38,292 bases of DNA from CBFIJI01 sp965662885 (lineage in GTDB: Bacteria; Bacteroidota; Bacteroidia; Flavobacteriales; Flavobacteriaceae), in the NCBI GenBank assembly GCA_965662885.1, contig CBFIJI010000011.1, forward strand, positions 1-38,292, read 5' to 3'. This document shows positions 17,632 to 25,666 of this stretch, in pieces. The notes beneath the pieces are model-generated. The model was given only the letters and a program-made list of their open reading frames with translations. It ran no database searches and was not told the origin of the DNA. Each line of letters opens with the position of its first letter. Within the stretch, counting starts at the first letter, position 1. The position numbers and the translations under genes are program-made.

Positions 17632-18388
17632 TGGTTTGACCGCTAAATACAGAACGGCCGTTTTGACTTATTTTTACTTGAGCATCAAAATTGGGCATCA
17701 TCATGGTGCTTATTTGATTTAGATTCCAAAGGTTGGGATTTTTAAACCATTCTGCAATGTTCATTTTGACCTCAATTTCTGTTTGGTTGTTCAAGTTTAA
17801 TCCCCCTAAATCTATTTCAAAAAAGGTTTCTTGAAATATTAAATTCTCTGGATCACTTCGGTTTACTGCTCGTATAGCATGATAATTGAAGTTAGAAGTG
17901 TCGCCAGCTTGATCGATAAACTTTCCATCAAACTGCATGTAGTGATAACCGCCTCCAAGCATTCCAGGAACATTCCATGAGGCTACATTTAGATCTTGAT
18001 ATACCCCATCTTGATTGTCCTTTTCATCAAAGCCAAAGATCATAGAAGCCTTCATATACCGCCCTAAAAGAATGTTTTCTGTAATGGTAAATCTAAGGCT
18101 TTCAGGGTTTTCAAGATCAATCAAATGGTGCCCATCCAAAATGGTAGTTTGTCCGTTTTCATGGGTTAATGTAATTTTAGAAATCAAATAACGTAGACGC
18201 TCAATACTGATTTTTTCCCCATTAGCATTGGTAAATTTCAAACTGCTAAAATCAGATTGCGAGACTACCACTTCATCCCAGTTATGAGAAAATTTAAAAC
18301 GGATTTGCCCTTCCAATGGTGTTTTTTGTTTGGCACATGAATAGCTAAACAAAAGAACAAACACCATTAGTATCATTCGGATTTTCAT
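17624..18388 (-). CDS. MbnP-family (copper-binding) lipoprotein
   Basis: A 254-residue lipoprotein (FSYSCAK, C18) matching the MbnP family, beta-rich proteins paired with MbnH-type dihaem enzymes. The family pattern is visible: GQIRFKFSHNWD near the start, LRYLISKITL, a histidine-containing LDGHHLIDLEN, a central WNVPGMLGGGYHYMQFDGKF, then FNYHAIRAV and IAEWFKNPN. In the characterised system one tryptophan becomes kynurenine and copper is bound. Candidates here are W37, W138, W214 and W221. It overlaps the preceding propeller gene by four bases (ATGA) and the dihaem gene by eight, so the three are coupled in translation. Metal binding is inferred from family. Confidence 0.82.
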   Translation of the reverse strand: MKIRMILMVFVLLFSYSCAKQKTPLEGQIRFKFSHNWDEVVVSQSDFSSLKFTNANGEKISIERLRYLISKITLTHENGQTTILDGHHLIDLENPESLRFTITENILLGRYMKASMIFGFDEKDNQDGVYQDLNVASWNVPGMLGGGYHYMQFDGKFIDQAGDTSNFNYHAIRAVNRSDPENLIFQETFFEIDLGGLNLNNQTEIEVKMNIAEWFKNPNLWNLNQISTMMMPNFDAQVKISQNGRSVFSGQTND

Positions 18389-19716
18389 GGTGCTATGGTT
18401 TTTATAATTAATAAATCTGAAAACCCTTTGTTTGCGTTGAGATCTCCATCATTGCTGCTCGTTTCTCCAACAGCTATAATTGTTTTATTTTGTAATTGAA
18501 CAGCGTCATAAGCAAAGTCAATATTTGACCCTCCAAAAGATTGTTGCCATTGCATTACATTCCCTTGAGAATTCGTACATACAATCCATGCATCATTTTG
18601 ACCTTGGTTGGTGGTTAGGTCACCATCTGTACTTCTTGAGCTTCCAGAAATCAGTAAATTATTATTGGCCAAGACGGTGATGGAACGTCCTACATCAAAA
18701 CTACTCCCCCCAAAAGTATTCTCTTGTAACAGTTCCCCTGTTGGCGAAATTTTTATAACCCACAAGTCTGCACCTCCTTTATTGTTAGAAACATTTTGAT
18801 CGCTACTCCGAGTATCACCAACAACAAAATAATTTCCCTGAGCATCCGTGCGAATTGCATGGGCTTCGTCTATTTGATTGCCTCCATAATTTTTTTCCCA
18901 AAGTAACTTCCCTTGATCGGAAATCTTAATTACCCAAAAATCATAACTTCCACGATTATTGGAAATATCGGTTTCAACACTGTCGGAAGAACCAACAATA
19001 ATATATCCTCCACCCTCTAAAGCAGTTACATCATAAGGGGTGTCGGTAAATCCACCCCCATAATAATTTCGCCATTGTTCATTTCCATTGGCATCAAGCT
19101 TAATGGCCCAATAATCACCCCCTGCATGCCTTTGCTTTCTTCGATTGCCCAAACCTCCCGAAGCAGTCACATCTAACACCCCAACTAGGAGATAGCCACC
19201 ATCGAGGGTCTGTATTAGGTGAGTCCCAAAATCAGAACCTGAATAGCCAAATGTTTTTTCCCAAATTGAATCTCCGGCTGCGTTTAATGAGGCCAGCCAT
19301 ATATTTCTTGAAAGAGTGCTGGAGGTGTCATCAGTTACAGTACTTTCTTTAAAGCCTAAAACAGCAAAACCCCCCTCTTGTTTTTCTAAAAGGCTCAACC
19401 CCCGATCATTTCCAGATTCCCCAAAAGTTTTGTCCCAAAGTAACTCTCCAGATGCATCAAATCGAAGTAACCAAACATCAAAACTTTCATCGGCCTTTCC
19501 CAAAAGATCACCGTCAGAGCTTTGCGTATGACCAATAACGGCAAAACCTCCCTCCGATGTTGGAATGACCGCTTTGGCAACATCATTCTTGGAACCGCCA
19601 AAAGTCTTTATCCAAGTGGACTCTTCGGAAATTGAGTTAGAATCTTCCGTTTGTGATCTTTCTTTGGAGCAAGAAGCCAATAGGAAACTACACAAAAAAA
19701 TGAAATATTTTATCAT
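18385..19716 (-). CDS. Seven-repeat beta-propeller lipoprotein
   Basis: A 443-residue lipoprotein (LLASCSKE, C16). After a short linker it has seven copies of a roughly 55-residue repeat built as a GGSxxD element, a GGxxVxG strand, SxDGDL/NxG, then DxWxxKxxxxGxLxW. The copies begin with GGSKND, GESGND, GYSGSD, GGFTDT, GGNQID, GGSSFD and GGSNID, fitting a seven-bladed propeller. No catalytic motif is visible; such propellers generally bind partners or glycans. It is on the cell surface or in the periplasm. Its four-base overlap with the MbnP gene implies that it belongs to the MbnP-MbnH system. No type IX sorting domain is seen. Confidence 0.8.
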   Translation of the reverse strand: MIKYFIFLCSFLLASCSKERSQTEDSNSISEESTWIKTFGGSKNDVAKAVIPTSEGGFAVIGHTQSSDGDLLGKADESFDVWLLRFDASGELLWDKTFGESGNDRGLSLLEKQEGGFAVLGFKESTVTDDTSSTLSRNIWLASLNAAGDSIWEKTFGYSGSDFGTHLIQTLDGGYLLVGVLDVTASGGLGNRRKQRHAGGDYWAIKLDANGNEQWRNYYGGGFTDTPYDVTALEGGGYIIVGSSDSVETDISNNRGSYDFWVIKISDQGKLLWEKNYGGNQIDEAHAIRTDAQGNYFVVGDTRSSDQNVSNNKGGADLWVIKISPTGELLQENTFGGSSFDVGRSITVLANNNLLISGSSRSTDGDLTTNQGQNDAWIVCTNSQGNVMQWQQSFGGSNIDFAYDAVQLQNKTIIAVGETSSNDGDLNANKGFSDLLIIKTIAP

Positions 19717-19776
19717 TATTGATTTATTGATAATAATTAAGTGCTTTTTATTTGGTTCTGTTCTAAATGTATTTTA

Positions 19777-21051
19777 TTAATTTGACTTCACCAAAAGAAG
19801 ACCGTAATGCATATCACTAATAACCACTACCTTACTTTCAAAGAATGGATAAACACTCCAAGCTCCAGCCATATCGGAGGAATTTTTTAATGGGAAAGAA
19901 TCAAAAAAAGCAACTTCTTCCATTTTTTTATCTTGAATTTGACTAATATCAATTTTTCGGAAGCCTGCACGATAATTGGCTAAAAAAAGTTCATCTCCTC
20001 GAACATACATATTGTGATCTGTAGCTTCAGAAGGACCGTAATAGGTGTAATGTAATTTTGGTTCTTCAAGGTTGGAAACATCAAAGACTAAAATCCTTGT
20101 TTTGGCTCCAGTTCTGATTTCATCTAATTCATCTCCAACAAAAAAGTAGTGGAAATCTGATGAAAACCAACCTTGGTGGGTATAGTAAGGTTGGGAATAA
20201 CTAATATCTGAAATTTTTGTGATATTTTGTTTATCCGTGACATCAAGAATTACCACTTTATTTACATTACTCCCAATATATATTTGCTTCCCAACATGAT
20301 CGGAATCGGGCCCGTCATAAACCACAATTTGTGCATCATGGGTATAAATAGCTCCCGAATAACCGCCAACTTCTTTTGGATTTTTCGGGTCCTGTAAGTC
20401 AAAAATGACTGGCCCTCCTTTATTTTTTGTGGTTCCAACGACATAGGCAAAACCAGAAGCTTCATCAATCGCTATATTGTGAGCGTTCCCAAAAGAGCTT
20501 ATTTTCGTGTCGGCGTTAAAGGTTTGTTCCTCAGTAATTCCTCGTAAATGGGTTAAATCAAAAACCTGAAGTCCGTGGTTCGGGGCTTCACTAACAATAT
20601 AGGCGTGATTACTGTAAACTTTAATATCTCGCCAAATAATGTTATGAGTTGCTGTTGGAAGTTTTCCAAGATATATTGGAGCTTTGGGATCTGAAATATC
20701 GATAAAACCAGTCCCGTCATCAAGTCCCATCAAAGCATATTCTTTACCCGTTTGCTGATCTGTCCAGCCCCAAACATCATTCCCTGAAGAACTTTTAAAA
20801 TCAGCAATGGAAATCCTTGACAACAAATCATAACCGTTACAAGGGAAGACGTCAGCTAGGCCATTTTCACATGGAGTGAATACTTTGGACGCTGTTTCTT
20901 TTGTATCTGTTATATTATTATCCGTATCATCTTTATCGTTATTAGTTTCGGTAGTAACTTCTGTTTTTTCTTCGGTAGCTACGTCCTCTTTTGAACAAGC
21001 AATAAAAAGGAAAAATACAACTAGTGGTATATAAAAAAAGTAGTGTTTCAT
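19777..21051 (-). CDS. Choice-of-anchor B / LVIVD-type propeller lipoprotein, copy 1
   Basis: A 424-residue lipoprotein (FLFIACSKED, C19) with an acidic, Thr/Asp-rich linker to about residue 55, then a propeller of LVIVD-like repeats: GFIDISDPKAPIYLGKL, GLQVFDLTHLRG, GPVIFDLQDPKNPKEVGG, VVILDVTDKQNIT, RILVFDVSNLEEPKLH and RKIDIS. This is the pattern of the choice-of-anchor B family, whose role is unknown. The next gene upstream is a full-length paralog, and a 254-base interior stretch is nearly identical between them. No enzyme motif is present. The acidic residues right after the lipid cysteine (SKED) resemble the surface-export signal described in Bacteroidota. Confidence 0.8.
   Translation of the reverse strand: MKHYFFYIPLVVFFLFIACSKEDVATEEKTEVTTETNNDKDDTDNNITDTKETASKVFTPCENGLADVFPCNGYDLLSRISIADFKSSSGNDVWGWTDQQTGKEYALMGLDDGTGFIDISDPKAPIYLGKLPTATHNIIWRDIKVYSNHAYIVSEAPNHGLQVFDLTHLRGITEEQTFNADTKISSFGNAHNIAIDEASGFAYVVGTTKNKGGPVIFDLQDPKNPKEVGGYSGAIYTHDAQIVVYDGPDSDHVGKQIYIGSNVNKVVILDVTDKQNITKISDISYSQPYYTHQGWFSSDFHYFFVGDELDEIRTGAKTRILVFDVSNLEEPKLHYTYYGPSEATDHNMYVRGDELFLANYRAGFRKIDISQIQDKKMEEVAFFDSFPLKNSSDMAGAWSVYPFFESKVVVISDMHYGLLLVKSN
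20121..20374. repeat. Near-identical segment shared with 21519-21772 (copy 1)
   Basis: The 254 bases align without gaps to 21519-21772 with about 11 mismatches by my count (about 96% identity). Identity stops abruptly on both sides. The stretch covers the propeller centre, from VGGYSGA to the DELDE region of the protein. Confidence 0.85.
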
Positions 21052-21054
21052 AAG

Positions 21055-21081
21055 TTTTGGGATTTGGGTTTTGGATTTGGG
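21055..21081. repeat. Short tandem repeat before choice-of-anchor B copy 1
   Basis: Two adjacent units, TTTTGGGATTTGGG (21055-21068) and TTTTGGATTTGGG (21069-21081), differ by one base deletion. They lie just upstream of the copy 1 start (21051, minus strand), in its presumed leader. No function is evident. Confidence 0.6.
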
Positions 21082-21171
21082 ATTAATTTAAAAAGTATAT
21101 GATTTATAATAAACGAATTTAAGGATCAAAACCCTAAACCTCATACAAAAATTAACACTTTTTTAAAACCC

Positions 21172-22467
21172 CTATTCCGTGGGTTTAACCAAAAACAGTC
21201 CAGAATTGATATCACTAATAGCTATTATTCCACTTTCAAAAAAGGGGTAAACACTCCATACGCCTTCAAAACTGGCTTGATTGCTTGAAGGATAGGTGTC
21301 AAAATAAGCAACTTCCTGCATCCTCTTGTTTTCTATAAGACTAATATCAATTTTTCGCATTCCACCCGTATAATTGGCTAAATACAAGTAATCTCCATTT
21401 ACATAAGCGTTGTGATCAATGGCACGAAGACCGCTACTATACGTGTGGTGTTCAATTGGATTGTCTAAATCGGTAAAATCAAAAACAAGCAGTCGGGTAT
21501 TCGCCCCTGTTTGAAGTTCATCTAATTCATCTCCAACAAAAAAGTAGTGGAAATCTGATGAAAACCAACCTTGGTGAGTATAGCCAGCTTGGGGATAACT
21601 AATATCTGAAATTTTTGTGATATTTTGTTTATCCGTGACATCAAGAATTACCACTTTATCTTCATTACTCCCAATGTATATTTGCTTCCCAATATGATCG
21701 GAATCGGGTCCGTCATAAACCACAATTTGTGCATCATGGGTATAATTAGCTCCCGAATAACCGCCAACTTCTAAAGGGGTTTTTGGATTTTTAATATCGA
21801 TAATTAATGGGCCACCGCCAAAGCGCGAAGAACCAATAACATAAGCGAAGCCTGAGACCTCGTCAATAGCAATATTGTGTGCGCTGCCGAAAGCAGTGAA
21901 ACGAGCATCTGCAAAAAAAGTGGTTTGTTGAGTTACGCCTCTTAATTTGGTAAGGTCAAAGACCTGAAGTCCATGGTTCGAGGCTTCACTGACAATAAAC
22001 GCATAATTTTGATAAACTTTAATATCTCGCCACGAACTGGAAACTGTTGCTGTAGGGAGTTTTCCTAAGTAAAGGGGATTCAGTGGGTCGGAAATATCAA
22101 CAAATACGGTGCCGTCATTAAGACCCAGCAAGACGTATTCTTTCCCCGTTTGCGTGTCGGTCCAACCCCAAATATCATTTCCCGCTCCACTTTGAAAATC
22201 ACTTAGAGAGATTCGTGCAAAAAAATCGAAGTCACTACACGGGTAGTTTCCGGCTACCCCATTTTCACAGGGAATGACCACATTGGTTTCTGGCTCTGGT
22301 TCCGGTTCCGGTTCCGGCTCCGGTTCTGGTTCCGGCTCTGGTTCCGGCTCTGGTTCTGGTTCTGGAGAAATGATTTCTGGATCAACAGCTGTATTGATGT
22401 CTGTTACCGTACAGGAGACAAACATTAATAAAAAAAAGCCAACAAAAAAAGAGCTTAGATATCGCAT
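21172..22467 (-). CDS. Choice-of-anchor B / LVIVD-type propeller lipoprotein, copy 2, with Glu-Pro linker
   Basis: A 431-residue lipoprotein (LMFVSCTV, C19), the tandem paralog of the gene at 19777-21051. Its linker consists of about 13 Glu-Pro dipeptides (near residues 35-61), a stiff extended spacer, replacing the Asp/Thr linker of copy 1. The propeller then repeats the same motifs: VFVDISDPLNPLYLGKL, LQVFDLTKLRG, GPLIIDIKNPKTPLEVGG and VVILDVTDKQNIT. Outside the shared stretch the proteins are clearly related but diverged. A Bacteroidota promoter sits directly before the start. The shared position upstream of the MbnP/MbnH genes hints at a common role on the cell surface. Confidence 0.8.
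   Translation of the reverse strand: MRYLSSFFVGFFLLMFVSCTVTDINTAVDPEIISPEPEPEPEPEPEPEPEPEPEPEPEPETNVVIPCENGVAGNYPCSDFDFFARISLSDFQSGAGNDIWGWTDTQTGKEYVLLGLNDGTVFVDISDPLNPLYLGKLPTATVSSSWRDIKVYQNYAFIVSEASNHGLQVFDLTKLRGVTQQTTFFADARFTAFGSAHNIAIDEVSGFAYVIGSSRFGGGPLIIDIKNPKTPLEVGGYSGANYTHDAQIVVYDGPDSDHIGKQIYIGSNEDKVVILDVTDKQNITKISDISYPQAGYTHQGWFSSDFHYFFVGDELDELQTGANTRLLVFDFTDLDNPIEHHTYSSGLRAIDHNAYVNGDYLYLANYTGGMRKIDISLIENKRMQEVAYFDTYPSSNQASFEGVWSVYPFFESGIIAISDINSGLFLVKPTE
21519..21772. repeat. Near-identical segment shared with 20121-20374 (copy 2)
   Basis: Partner of the preceding repeat, offset by 1398 bases and in the same orientation. It encodes the same propeller segment in the second paralog. 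Confidence 0.85.
22288..22365 (-). repeat. Hexanucleotide repeat encoding a Glu-Pro linker
   Basis: Thirteen six-base units of the form TTCCGG, TTCTGG, CTCTGG or CTCCGG (plus strand) follow each other without interruption and encode (Glu-Pro)n on the minus strand. The interspersed synonymous variants show that the array is not recent pure slippage. Changes of six bases would keep the reading frame. Confidence 0.9.
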
Positions 22468-22472
22468 TTGTT

Positions 22473-22502
22473 AAAATATAGTATGACAAATTTGCAAACA
22501 AA
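22473..22502 (-). promoter_or_regulatory. Probable promoter of choice-of-anchor B copy 2
   Basis: On the minus strand a TTTG (22502-22499) is followed after 18 bases by TATATTTT (22480-22473), one base from the TAnnTTTG consensus. The start ATG is at 22467, five bases after the box, so the leader would be extremely short. Confidence 0.55.
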
Positions 22503-22558
22503 ATAACAATTTACTTATGACTTAAAACGATTAATAGTGTTAAAATAGGAGATTACAC

Positions 22559-22566
22559 TATTTTTG
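22559..22566 (+). promoter_or_regulatory. -7 box of thiL promoter
   Basis: TATTTTTG matches TAnnTTTG exactly and ends four bases before the thiL ATG at 22571. No clear TTTG -33 element is seen upstream. A leader of only a few bases or none would leave no room for a TPP riboswitch. Confidence 0.5.
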
Positions 22567-22570
22567 TCCC

Positions 22571-23626
22571 ATGTTTGAAAATAAAAGTCATAAAAGTACC
22601 CCCTTGTCGGCACTAGGAGAGTTTCAACTCATTGAGCAACTCACCCAATCATTTAAGCTCACACAAAAAAATAGTCTTCTAGGAATAGGAGATGATGCAG
22701 CAGTGATGGATTTCACTTCTGGGCAAACAGTAGTAAGTACGGATCTTCTTGTTGAAGGGGTGCATTTTGATTTGGGTTATGTTCCCCTTAAACATTTAGG
22801 GTATAAAGCAGTGATGGTCAACTTATCCGACCTTTATGCGATGAATGCTACTGCCACACAAATTACCGTTTCTCTAGCTGTTTCCAATCGATTTCCACTA
22901 GAAGCATTGGAAGAATTGTATACTGGTATCCACTTAGCGTGTCAAAATTATAAGGTAGATCTTGTGGGAGGAGACACTACAAGTAGCACTACAGGTTTAA
23001 TTATTTCTGTAACAGCGATGGGAAGTGTTTCTGAAGAAAAAATTAGCCGCCGTTCGGGTTCAAAAGTAAATGATTTACTTGTGGTTAGTGGAGATTTAGG
23101 CGGTGCCTATATGGGGCTTCAAGTGTTGGAACGCGAAAAAGCAGTATTTAAAGTAAATCCAAAATCACAACCAGATTTATCACCCTATACATACAGCATA
23201 GAAAGACAGTTAAAACCAGAAGCTAGAAAAGACGTTATCGAACTTCTTGACACCTTAGAGGTTGTTCCAACTGCTATGATTGACATTAGTGATGGTCTTT
23301 CGTCTGAAATTCTTCATCTCTCAAAAGCGGGGAGTGTTGGAATTCAAGTGTTTGAAGAAAAATTACCTCTTGACCCTGAAGTCATCAAGGTGTGTGAGGA
23401 GTTTAAATTTAATCCAACCACAGCGGTCTTAAATGGTGGTGAAGATTATGAATTGTTAATGACCATTGCGCAGAAGGATTATGAAAAGATAAAGGGTCAC
23501 CCCTTATTGACAGTCATTGGACATGTTACGGAAAAGGAACGTGGAAATAATCTGATTAATGGTATTGGTCATCAAATAGAACTTACTGCCCAAGGTTGGG
23601 AAGCTTTTGATGGATCAGAATCTTAG
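22571..23626 (+). CDS. thiL: Thiamine-monophosphate kinase
   Basis: A 351-residue ThiL, which phosphorylates thiamine monophosphate to the active cofactor thiamine diphosphate. The AIR-synthase-like fold is recognisable by GIGDDAAVMD (38-47), VVSTDLLVEGVHFD (54-67), MVNLSDLYAMNA, LVGGDTTSS, and in the second half MIDISDGLSSEI and LNGGEDYELL; the aspartates bind Mg-ATP. It is monocistronic, divergent from the lipoprotein gene and convergent with the ZIP gene, sharing four bases at the stop codons. The product Dxs at the right end of the window needs thiamine diphosphate, but the genes are not adjacent. Confidence 0.94.
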   Translation: MFENKSHKSTPLSALGEFQLIEQLTQSFKLTQKNSLLGIGDDAAVMDFTSGQTVVSTDLLVEGVHFDLGYVPLKHLGYKAVMVNLSDLYAMNATATQITVSLAVSNRFPLEALEELYTGIHLACQNYKVDLVGGDTTSSTTGLIISVTAMGSVSEEKISRRSGSKVNDLLVVSGDLGGAYMGLQVLEREKAVFKVNPKSQPDLSPYTYSIERQLKPEARKDVIELLDTLEVVPTAMIDISDGLSSEILHLSKAGSVGIQVFEEKLPLDPEVIKVCEEFKFNPTTAVLNGGEDYELLMTIAQKDYEKIKGHPLLTVIGHVTEKERGNNLINGIGHQIELTAQGWEAFDGSES

Positions 23627-24438
23627 CCAAGACCAACATCCAAAATCATCATCACAATAAAGCCTAGAATAAAACCTAAAGTAGCTACATCAGTATATTT
23701 GTCTTGTTGGGTTTCTGGAATAACTTCTTCCACAACGACAAAAATCATGGCTCCAGCAGCAAAGGCAAGAGCATAAGGCAAAAGTGGTGTAAAAAAAGTA
23801 ACTGCAACTGCACCAATAACTGCTGCAAAAGGCTCTACCAAAGCAGAAAGTTGCCCATACCAAAAACTTTTAAAACGCGTTGCCCCTTGACGGCGAAGTG
23901 GCATAGATACTGCTATTCCTTCGGGAAAGTTTTGAATACCAATTCCAATGGCTAAAGCCACTGCACCTGTGATGGAAGCTTCGGGTATTCCTGCTGCTAC
24001 TCCTCCAAATAGAACTCCTACAGCAAGTCCTTCGGGAATATTATGCAATGTTATTGCCAAAACTAAAAGGGTTGTTTTATGCCATGGGGTTTTAATCCCC
24101 TCACTTTCTTTGAAATTGATATGAATGTGAGGTAAAATCTTGTCGAGACCAAAAATAAATAAGGCTCCAAAACCAAAGCCAATGGCTGCTGGAATCACCT
24201 TCACAAAACCTTCTCCTTCGCTCATTTCAATTCCTGGTGCAAGAAGACTCCAAAAACTTGCCGCAACCATAACGCCGCCTGTAAAGCCTAAAAGACCGTC
24301 CAATAATGCGCGGTTCATGCCTTTTACAAAAAAAACCAATGAAGCGCCCAAAGCCGTTAGCCCCCATGTGAATAAGGTTGCGTAGAGTGCCCCTAGAATT
24401 GGGTCTGTTCCTTCGAAAAATGAAATGATACTATCCAT
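23623..24438 (-). CDS. ZIP family divalent-metal transporter
   Basis: A 271-residue membrane protein with about eight helices, matching ZIP transporters (zinc, iron, manganese import). The metal-path motifs are ALTLHNIPEGLAVGVLFGG in helix IV and IQNFPEGIAVSMPLRRQG in helix V, with H and E ligands in both. The HIHIN segment before helix IV is part of the cytoplasmic loop that often binds metal. It belongs to the GufA-like or ZupT-like side of the family. The stop codon overlaps that of thiL. Its start is divergent from crtY with 82 bases between, where a TATTTTTG box faces each way. Confidence 0.9.
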   Translation of the reverse strand: MDSIISFFEGTDPILGALYATLFTWGLTALGASLVFFVKGMNRALLDGLLGFTGGVMVAASFWSLLAPGIEMSEGEGFVKVIPAAIGFGFGALFIFGLDKILPHIHINFKESEGIKTPWHKTTLLVLAITLHNIPEGLAVGVLFGGVAAGIPEASITGAVALAIGIGIQNFPEGIAVSMPLRRQGATRFKSFWYGQLSALVEPFAAVIGAVAVTFFTPLLPYALAFAAGAMIFVVVEEVIPETQQDKYTDVATLGFILGFIVMMILDVGLG

Positions 24439-24452
24439 TGAAATTTTAAGGT

Positions 24453-24486
24453 CAAAAATAAATACTTATTCGCAATCTTAAACAAA
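24453..24486 (-). promoter_or_regulatory. Probable promoter of the ZIP transporter gene
   Basis: On the minus strand TTTG (24486-24483) precedes an exact TATTTTTG (24460-24453) by 22 bases, slightly longer than the usual spacing. The ATG lies 14 bases downstream. No Fur or Zur box is recognisable. Confidence 0.45.
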
Positions 24487-24502
24487 ATGAATTGGATTTA
24501 AT

Positions 24503-24510
24503 TACTTTTG
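24503..24510 (+). promoter_or_regulatory. -7 box of crtY promoter
   Basis: TACTTTTG matches TAnnTTTG and ends ten bases before the crtY ATG at 24521. The -33 element is not clear. Confidence 0.45.
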
Positions 24511-24520
24511 AGATATAAAT

Positions 24521-25666
24521 ATGGATAAAAACCGTTTTGACTATATCATTTGTGGGGGTGGTGCATCAGGCCTTCTGTTAACAAAAGGATTAATAACAGA
24601 TCCTTTTTTTGCTCAAAAATCAATTTTATTGATTGAAAAAGAGGAAAAAAATACCCATGATAGGACCTGGTGTTTCTGGGAAAGTGGAAACGGTGAATTT
24701 GAAACTATTGTTCACCATCGATGGGATAATGCTAAATTCAAATCATCTGATACGGCTCTGGATTTTCCCTTAAATCCTTACCAGTATAAGATGATCCGTT
24801 CTGGTGATTTTTACCAGTTCATGCACAACAAAACTGCTTCAGCATCACAACTCACCCGATTACAAAGTACAGTTACCTCCATAACTAGTAATTCATCACA
24901 CACTACGGTTGTTACTGATCAAGGGACTTTTGAAGGGGGTATTGTTTTTTCAAGTATTTTCGATAAGGAACACTTGTTCAATCAAATAAAATACCCTGTT
25001 TTACAACAGCACTTTATTGGTTGGTTTATTAAAACTGAAAACCCTTGTTTTCAAGCTGATCAAATCAGCTTTATGGACTTTGACCTTCCACAAAAAGGAG
25101 AAACACGGTTTATTTATGTTTTACCTTTTAGTTCCAATGAAGCCTTGGTTGAGTTTACCTTGTTCTCCAAAGATTTACTCAAAACGACTGAATATGAAGA
25201 TGGTATTGTTTCCTACTTAGCAAAAATAAATTCAGGTGCTTACACGATTATTGAAAAGGAAAAGGGCAGTATTCCAATGAGCTGTTATCCTTTTGATAAA
25301 AAAAATAAAGACACCCTTTTTCATATTGGAACCGCAGGCGGGTGGACTAAAGCGAGTACTGGTTTTACCTTCCAAAAAACATTGACTAAGACCAAAGCTT
25401 TAATTACGTATTTAAAGACAAATAAACCTCTCTCCCAATTTGAAAAAAGAAACCGATTTTGGTTTTATGATCTGCTCTTTTTAGATGTTCTCTACCGTAA
25501 TAATGAACTCGGCAGTCAACTCTTTAGCAGAATGTTTCAAAAACTAAAACCCAAATTAGTCTTTAAATTTTTGGATGAAAAAACTTCTCCTTTGCATGAA
25601 TTGAAAATTTTATCTTCTTTTCCAACACACTACTTTATCAAGGCGCTATTCAAACGCCTTTTTTAA
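24521..25666 (+). CDS. crtY: Lycopene beta-cyclase (CrtY family)
   Basis: A 381-residue flavoprotein that cyclises lycopene to beta-carotene. The N-terminal dinucleotide motif is DYIICGGGASGLLLTKGL (7-24); HDRTWCFWES follows near residue 47, the CrtY version of the D-TWxFW signature, and FHIGTAGGWTKASTGFTFQ is the substrate/flavin motif shared by CrtY and CrtL enzymes. Length is typical of bacterial CrtY. It is not beside crtB or crtI but is convergent with the prenyl synthase gene, whose product is upstream in the same pathway. The last codons contain a terminator hairpin. Confidence 0.93.
   Translation: MDKNRFDYIICGGGASGLLLTKGLITDPFFAQKSILLIEKEEKNTHDRTWCFWESGNGEFETIVHHRWDNAKFKSSDTALDFPLNPYQYKMIRSGDFYQFMHNKTASASQLTRLQSTVTSITSNSSHTTVVTDQGTFEGGIVFSSIFDKEHLFNQIKYPVLQQHFIGWFIKTENPCFQADQISFMDFDLPQKGETRFIYVLPFSSNEALVEFTLFSKDLLKTTEYEDGIVSYLAKINSGAYTIIEKEKGSIPMSCYPFDKKNKDTLFHIGTAGGWTKASTGFTFQKTLTKTKALITYLKTNKPLSQFEKRNRFWFYDLLFLDVLYRNNELGSQLFSRMFQKLKPKLVFKFLDEKTSPLHELKILSSFPTHYFIKALFKRLF
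25640..25666 (+). terminator. Rho-independent terminator inside the end of crtY
   Basis: AAGGCG (25640-25645) pairs with CGCCTT (25655-25660) around a nine-base loop, followed by a T run; the T run and stop codon of crtY coincide. A second outer pairing of ACTTTA (25632-25637) with TAAAGT (25664-25669) could extend it. It serves the plus strand. Confidence 0.75.

Noticed and set aside
22274..22474. Plus-strand frame encoding a Gly-Ser repeat
   Set aside because: It is the antisense of the Glu-Pro hexamer array in the choice-of-anchor B gene; Ser-Gly is a by-product of the repeat.
22503..22570. TPP riboswitch before thiL
   Set aside because: The intergenic gap is about 100 bases shared by two divergent promoters and no thi-box-like conserved stretch is visible; the -7 box abuts the ATG.
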